Of a stretch of DNA of 64,000 bases, positions 62,201 through 64,000 are shown piece after piece. The notes below the pieces were generated by a model. It did no database searches and was not told the DNA's origin. It saw only the letters and a program-made list of their open reading frames with translations. Every line of letters begins with the position of its first letter. Position 1 is the stretch's first letter. This stretch comes from JBDHXE01 sp035445085 (GTDB lineage Bacteria > Bacteroidota > Ignavibacteria > Kapaibacteriales > UBA2268): NCBI GenBank assembly GCA_035445085.1, contig DAOMQA010000004.1, positions 1 through 64,000 of the forward strand. The letters run 5' to 3'. Made by a program: the position numbers and the translations under genes.

Positions 62201-62335
62201 ATGTGCATGCTAAATAAATATAAGATTAGACAATAAAATTATTTTTAACAATCTTACTTAAAATGTTGCGTAACTTTATTTTAATAATTGTGTCTTAGGT
62301 AATATGAGTTATATCGTAAAATTATTAATGGTGAT

Positions 62336-63274
62336 ATGCAAAATAAAATAGTTGCTATTATTGGTCCTACAGGCATTGGTAAATCTAATTTAGCTGTTCA
62401 ATTATCTCAATATGCTAATTTTGAAATAATCTCTGCTGACTCTAGGCAAATTTTTAAATATTTAGATATAGGCACTGCTAAACCTACGCAAGAAGAATTG
62501 GACAGTTTGCCACACCATTTTATAAATTTTATCAATCCGTCAGAATATTATTCTGCTGGATTATTTGCAAAAGATGCCTTCCAAGCATATAAAGCCATTG
62601 TAAGTAGAGGTAATTTCCCATTGTTAGTAGGCGGCTCTGGATTATACATTAAAGCACTAATAGATGGTTTCTCTTCAAGTGAAGACTCCATTAACTCGGA
62701 TTTAGAAGCAAATATAAATATTCGTAAAGACTTAGAGAGTATATTAATTCAATATGGCAGAGATTTCCTTCATAATGAATTATTTAAAGTTGATCCAACA
62801 ACTGCCGAATTATACCCAGATAAAAACCCACGTAGAATCATCAGAGCCTTAGAATATTATTATATTACGGGCAAATTGTTCTCTGACACATTCAATGCTG
62901 ATATTCAATCTGACTTCATTCCTTTTTATATTGGTTTAAATACTAACAGAGATATATTATACAACATTATTAATGATCGCGTTAATAAGATGTGGCAAAT
63001 GGGTTTATTAGATGAGACACAAACTGTATTGAATATGGGGTACTCAAAAGAATTAAATTCATTAAATACAGTTGGCTACAAAGAAACTATAAGTTACATA
63101 GAATCTTTAATTACTGAGCAGCAAGCAATAGAATTAATCAAACAAAACACAAGAAGGTATGCTAAAAGGCAGCTAACTTGGTTTAAAGCTATCAACAATG
63201 TAAATTGGTTTAAAACCAATGAATTAGATGTACCTACTTTAGCAGAAGAAATAAAAAGATTTTATAATTTCTAA
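62336..63274 (+). CDS. miaA: tRNA dimethylallyltransferase
   Basis: The 312-residue enzyme adds a dimethylallyl group to A37 of tRNAs reading U-starting codons. Visible are the P-loop IIGPTGIGKSNLAVQLS (8-24), SADSRQIFKYLDIGTAKP, HHFINFINPSEYYSAGLF, the GGSGLYIKALIDGF motif and PDKNPRRIIRALEYYYITGK. The C-terminal insert includes NRDILYNIINDRVNKMWQMGLLDET and TRRYAKRQLTWFK. Complete by length. Confidence 0.96.
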   Translation: MQNKIVAIIGPTGIGKSNLAVQLSQYANFEIISADSRQIFKYLDIGTAKPTQEELDSLPHHFINFINPSEYYSAGLFAKDAFQAYKAIVSRGNFPLLVGGSGLYIKALIDGFSSSEDSINSDLEANINIRKDLESILIQYGRDFLHNELFKVDPTTAELYPDKNPRRIIRALEYYYITGKLFSDTFNADIQSDFIPFYIGLNTNRDILYNIINDRVNKMWQMGLLDETQTVLNMGYSKELNSLNTVGYKETISYIESLITEQQAIELIKQNTRRYAKRQLTWFKAINNVNWFKTNELDVPTLAEEIKRFYNF

Positions 63275-63322
63275 AATTATTATTATTTTCACTTTTAAGC
63301 ATAAAGATTTCTGAGGATTATT

Positions 63323-64000
63323 TTGAGAAAAACTACAACTTTAATAAGTTTAGTTATTTGGATTTTTGCATATTCATTAATTGCTAAACAAGATGAAGCA
63401 TATATAAGTGAGACTTATTTTGTTCAACCTACAACTTCAATTTCAGAGCTACATTCTAAATTTAATGATATTTTAAGCAAGGTCAATACAAATACATATT
63501 CAATTGCAGTCTATTCATTAGATAAAGATCATTATTATTATGAGAGAAATGCAAACATGCCACTAACTCCAGCTTCATTAACTAAATTATTTAGTACTTT
63601 TAATACAATAAACACTTTAGGTGCTGATTTTCAATACCAAACAAAAGCATATATAGATGGTATTATTAAAAATGATACACTCTTTGGCTCTATAATTATT
63701 AAGGGCAGTGGTGACCCAATCATTTCTACTAATGACTTAGAGCAGTTAGCTGATAAAATAAAAAATTACGGAATCAAATACGTTAAGGGTGATTTGATTA
63801 CTGATGGTAGAGTATTTGATAGCGAATTTCATAGAATTAAATATAGTGGCGATGCTGATATAGTAGAACCTACACCGCCAATATCTGGCTTATCTTTAGA
63901 AAGAAATACCGTTACAGTACTTGTTACAGCAGGTAGGGTAGGAGAGAAGACTAGGGTACAGTGTTTTCCAAGTTCAGACTATTTTAGAATTAATAACCAA
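63323..64000 (+). CDS. dacB: D-alanyl-D-alanine carboxypeptidase/endopeptidase, PBP4 (S13) family, cut by window end
   Basis: An open frame runs from the TTG at 63323 to the window edge, giving 226 residues of an expected 450-500. The signal peptide (RKTTTLISLVIWIFAYSLIAK) is followed by the S13 active-site motif TPASLTKLFSTF (SxxK) near residue 80. IIIKGSGDPIIS, GDLITDGRVFD and PPISGLSLERNTV are hallmark PBP4 segments. It acts on periplasmic peptidoglycan. GAGGA lies 8 bases before the TTG, supporting this start; no closer ATG keeps the signal peptide. Confidence 0.9.
   Translation, partial: MRKTTTLISLVIWIFAYSLIAKQDEAYISETYFVQPTTSISELHSKFNDILSKVNTNTYSIAVYSLDKDHYYYERNANMPLTPASLTKLFSTFNTINTLGADFQYQTKAYIDGIIKNDTLFGSIIIKGSGDPIISTNDLEQLADKIKNYGIKYVKGDLITDGRVFDSEFHRIKYSGDADIVEPTPPISGLSLERNTVTVLVTAGRVGEKTRVQCFPSSDYFRINNQ

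Overview
The window is a 64 kb piece of a low-GC chromosome, probably a metagenome-assembled scaffold because it contains a run of exactly 100 N. It suggests a member of the Bacteroidota/Ignavibacteria/Kapabacteria (FCB) group. Four reasons: several giant secreted proteins end in type IX secretion (Por) C-terminal sorting domains; three have the ASPM/SPD-2/Hydin-like domains common in that group; the Tgt lacks the usual zinc cysteines; and several intergenic regions carry the Bacteroidota promoter pattern TTG-N19/20-TAnnTTTG (rpsT, the LuxR-type gene, comEC). I cannot name the genus.

Layout. 1-10402: OsmC, TPR protein, dicarboxylate symporter, a secreted unknown, a VWA/WD40/T9SS giant, hisS and a histidine kinase. 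10646-20473: a second VWA/T9SS giant, tgt, yajC, ribBA, greA, then an ECF sigma factor, a membrane anti-sigma-like protein and a small periplasmic protein. 20642-33897: LuxR-type regulator, two secreted proteins (one of 2262 residues with exact internal duplications), comEC, pgeF and an outer-membrane barrel candidate. 33995-36899: SurA/PpiD-type isomerase, rpsT and tRNA-Arg(ACG). 36884-42677: an integrated mobile element (see below). 42868-64000: der, a split coaC/coaB pair, a C1-type peptidase, GPP34 and DUF1232 proteins, a tight minus-strand run from ribH through a PorZ-like propeller, panD, a nucleotidyltransferase, gpmA and a glycosyltransferase to an FAD oxidase, then an FKBP isomerase, valS, a lipoprotein/LysM pair, phoH-like, cdaA, miaA and a truncated dacB at the edge.

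The most unusual region is the element of about 5.8 kb in the 3' end of tRNA-Arg. It has an exact 20-bp att duplication, a complete tyrosine integrase, two excisionase-like HTH proteins, an archaeo-eukaryotic-type primase candidate, a RepA-like helicase and a small HTH protein that could be a terminase small subunit. Both ends carry the same 21-bp direct repeat (probable integrase arm sites) and long arrays of the 9-mer GGTATAATT in inverted orientation. The right array contains the assembly gap. The gene set resembles a minimal phage satellite or replicating integrative element with an unusual repeat-walled attachment region. No cargo gene is visible, but the gap could hide one.

Other points: terminator-like hairpins sit directly in the leaders of greA and of the ECF sigma gene, and a 30-bp intergenic sequence occurs twice. 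All functional calls are from reading the sequence; no database search was run.
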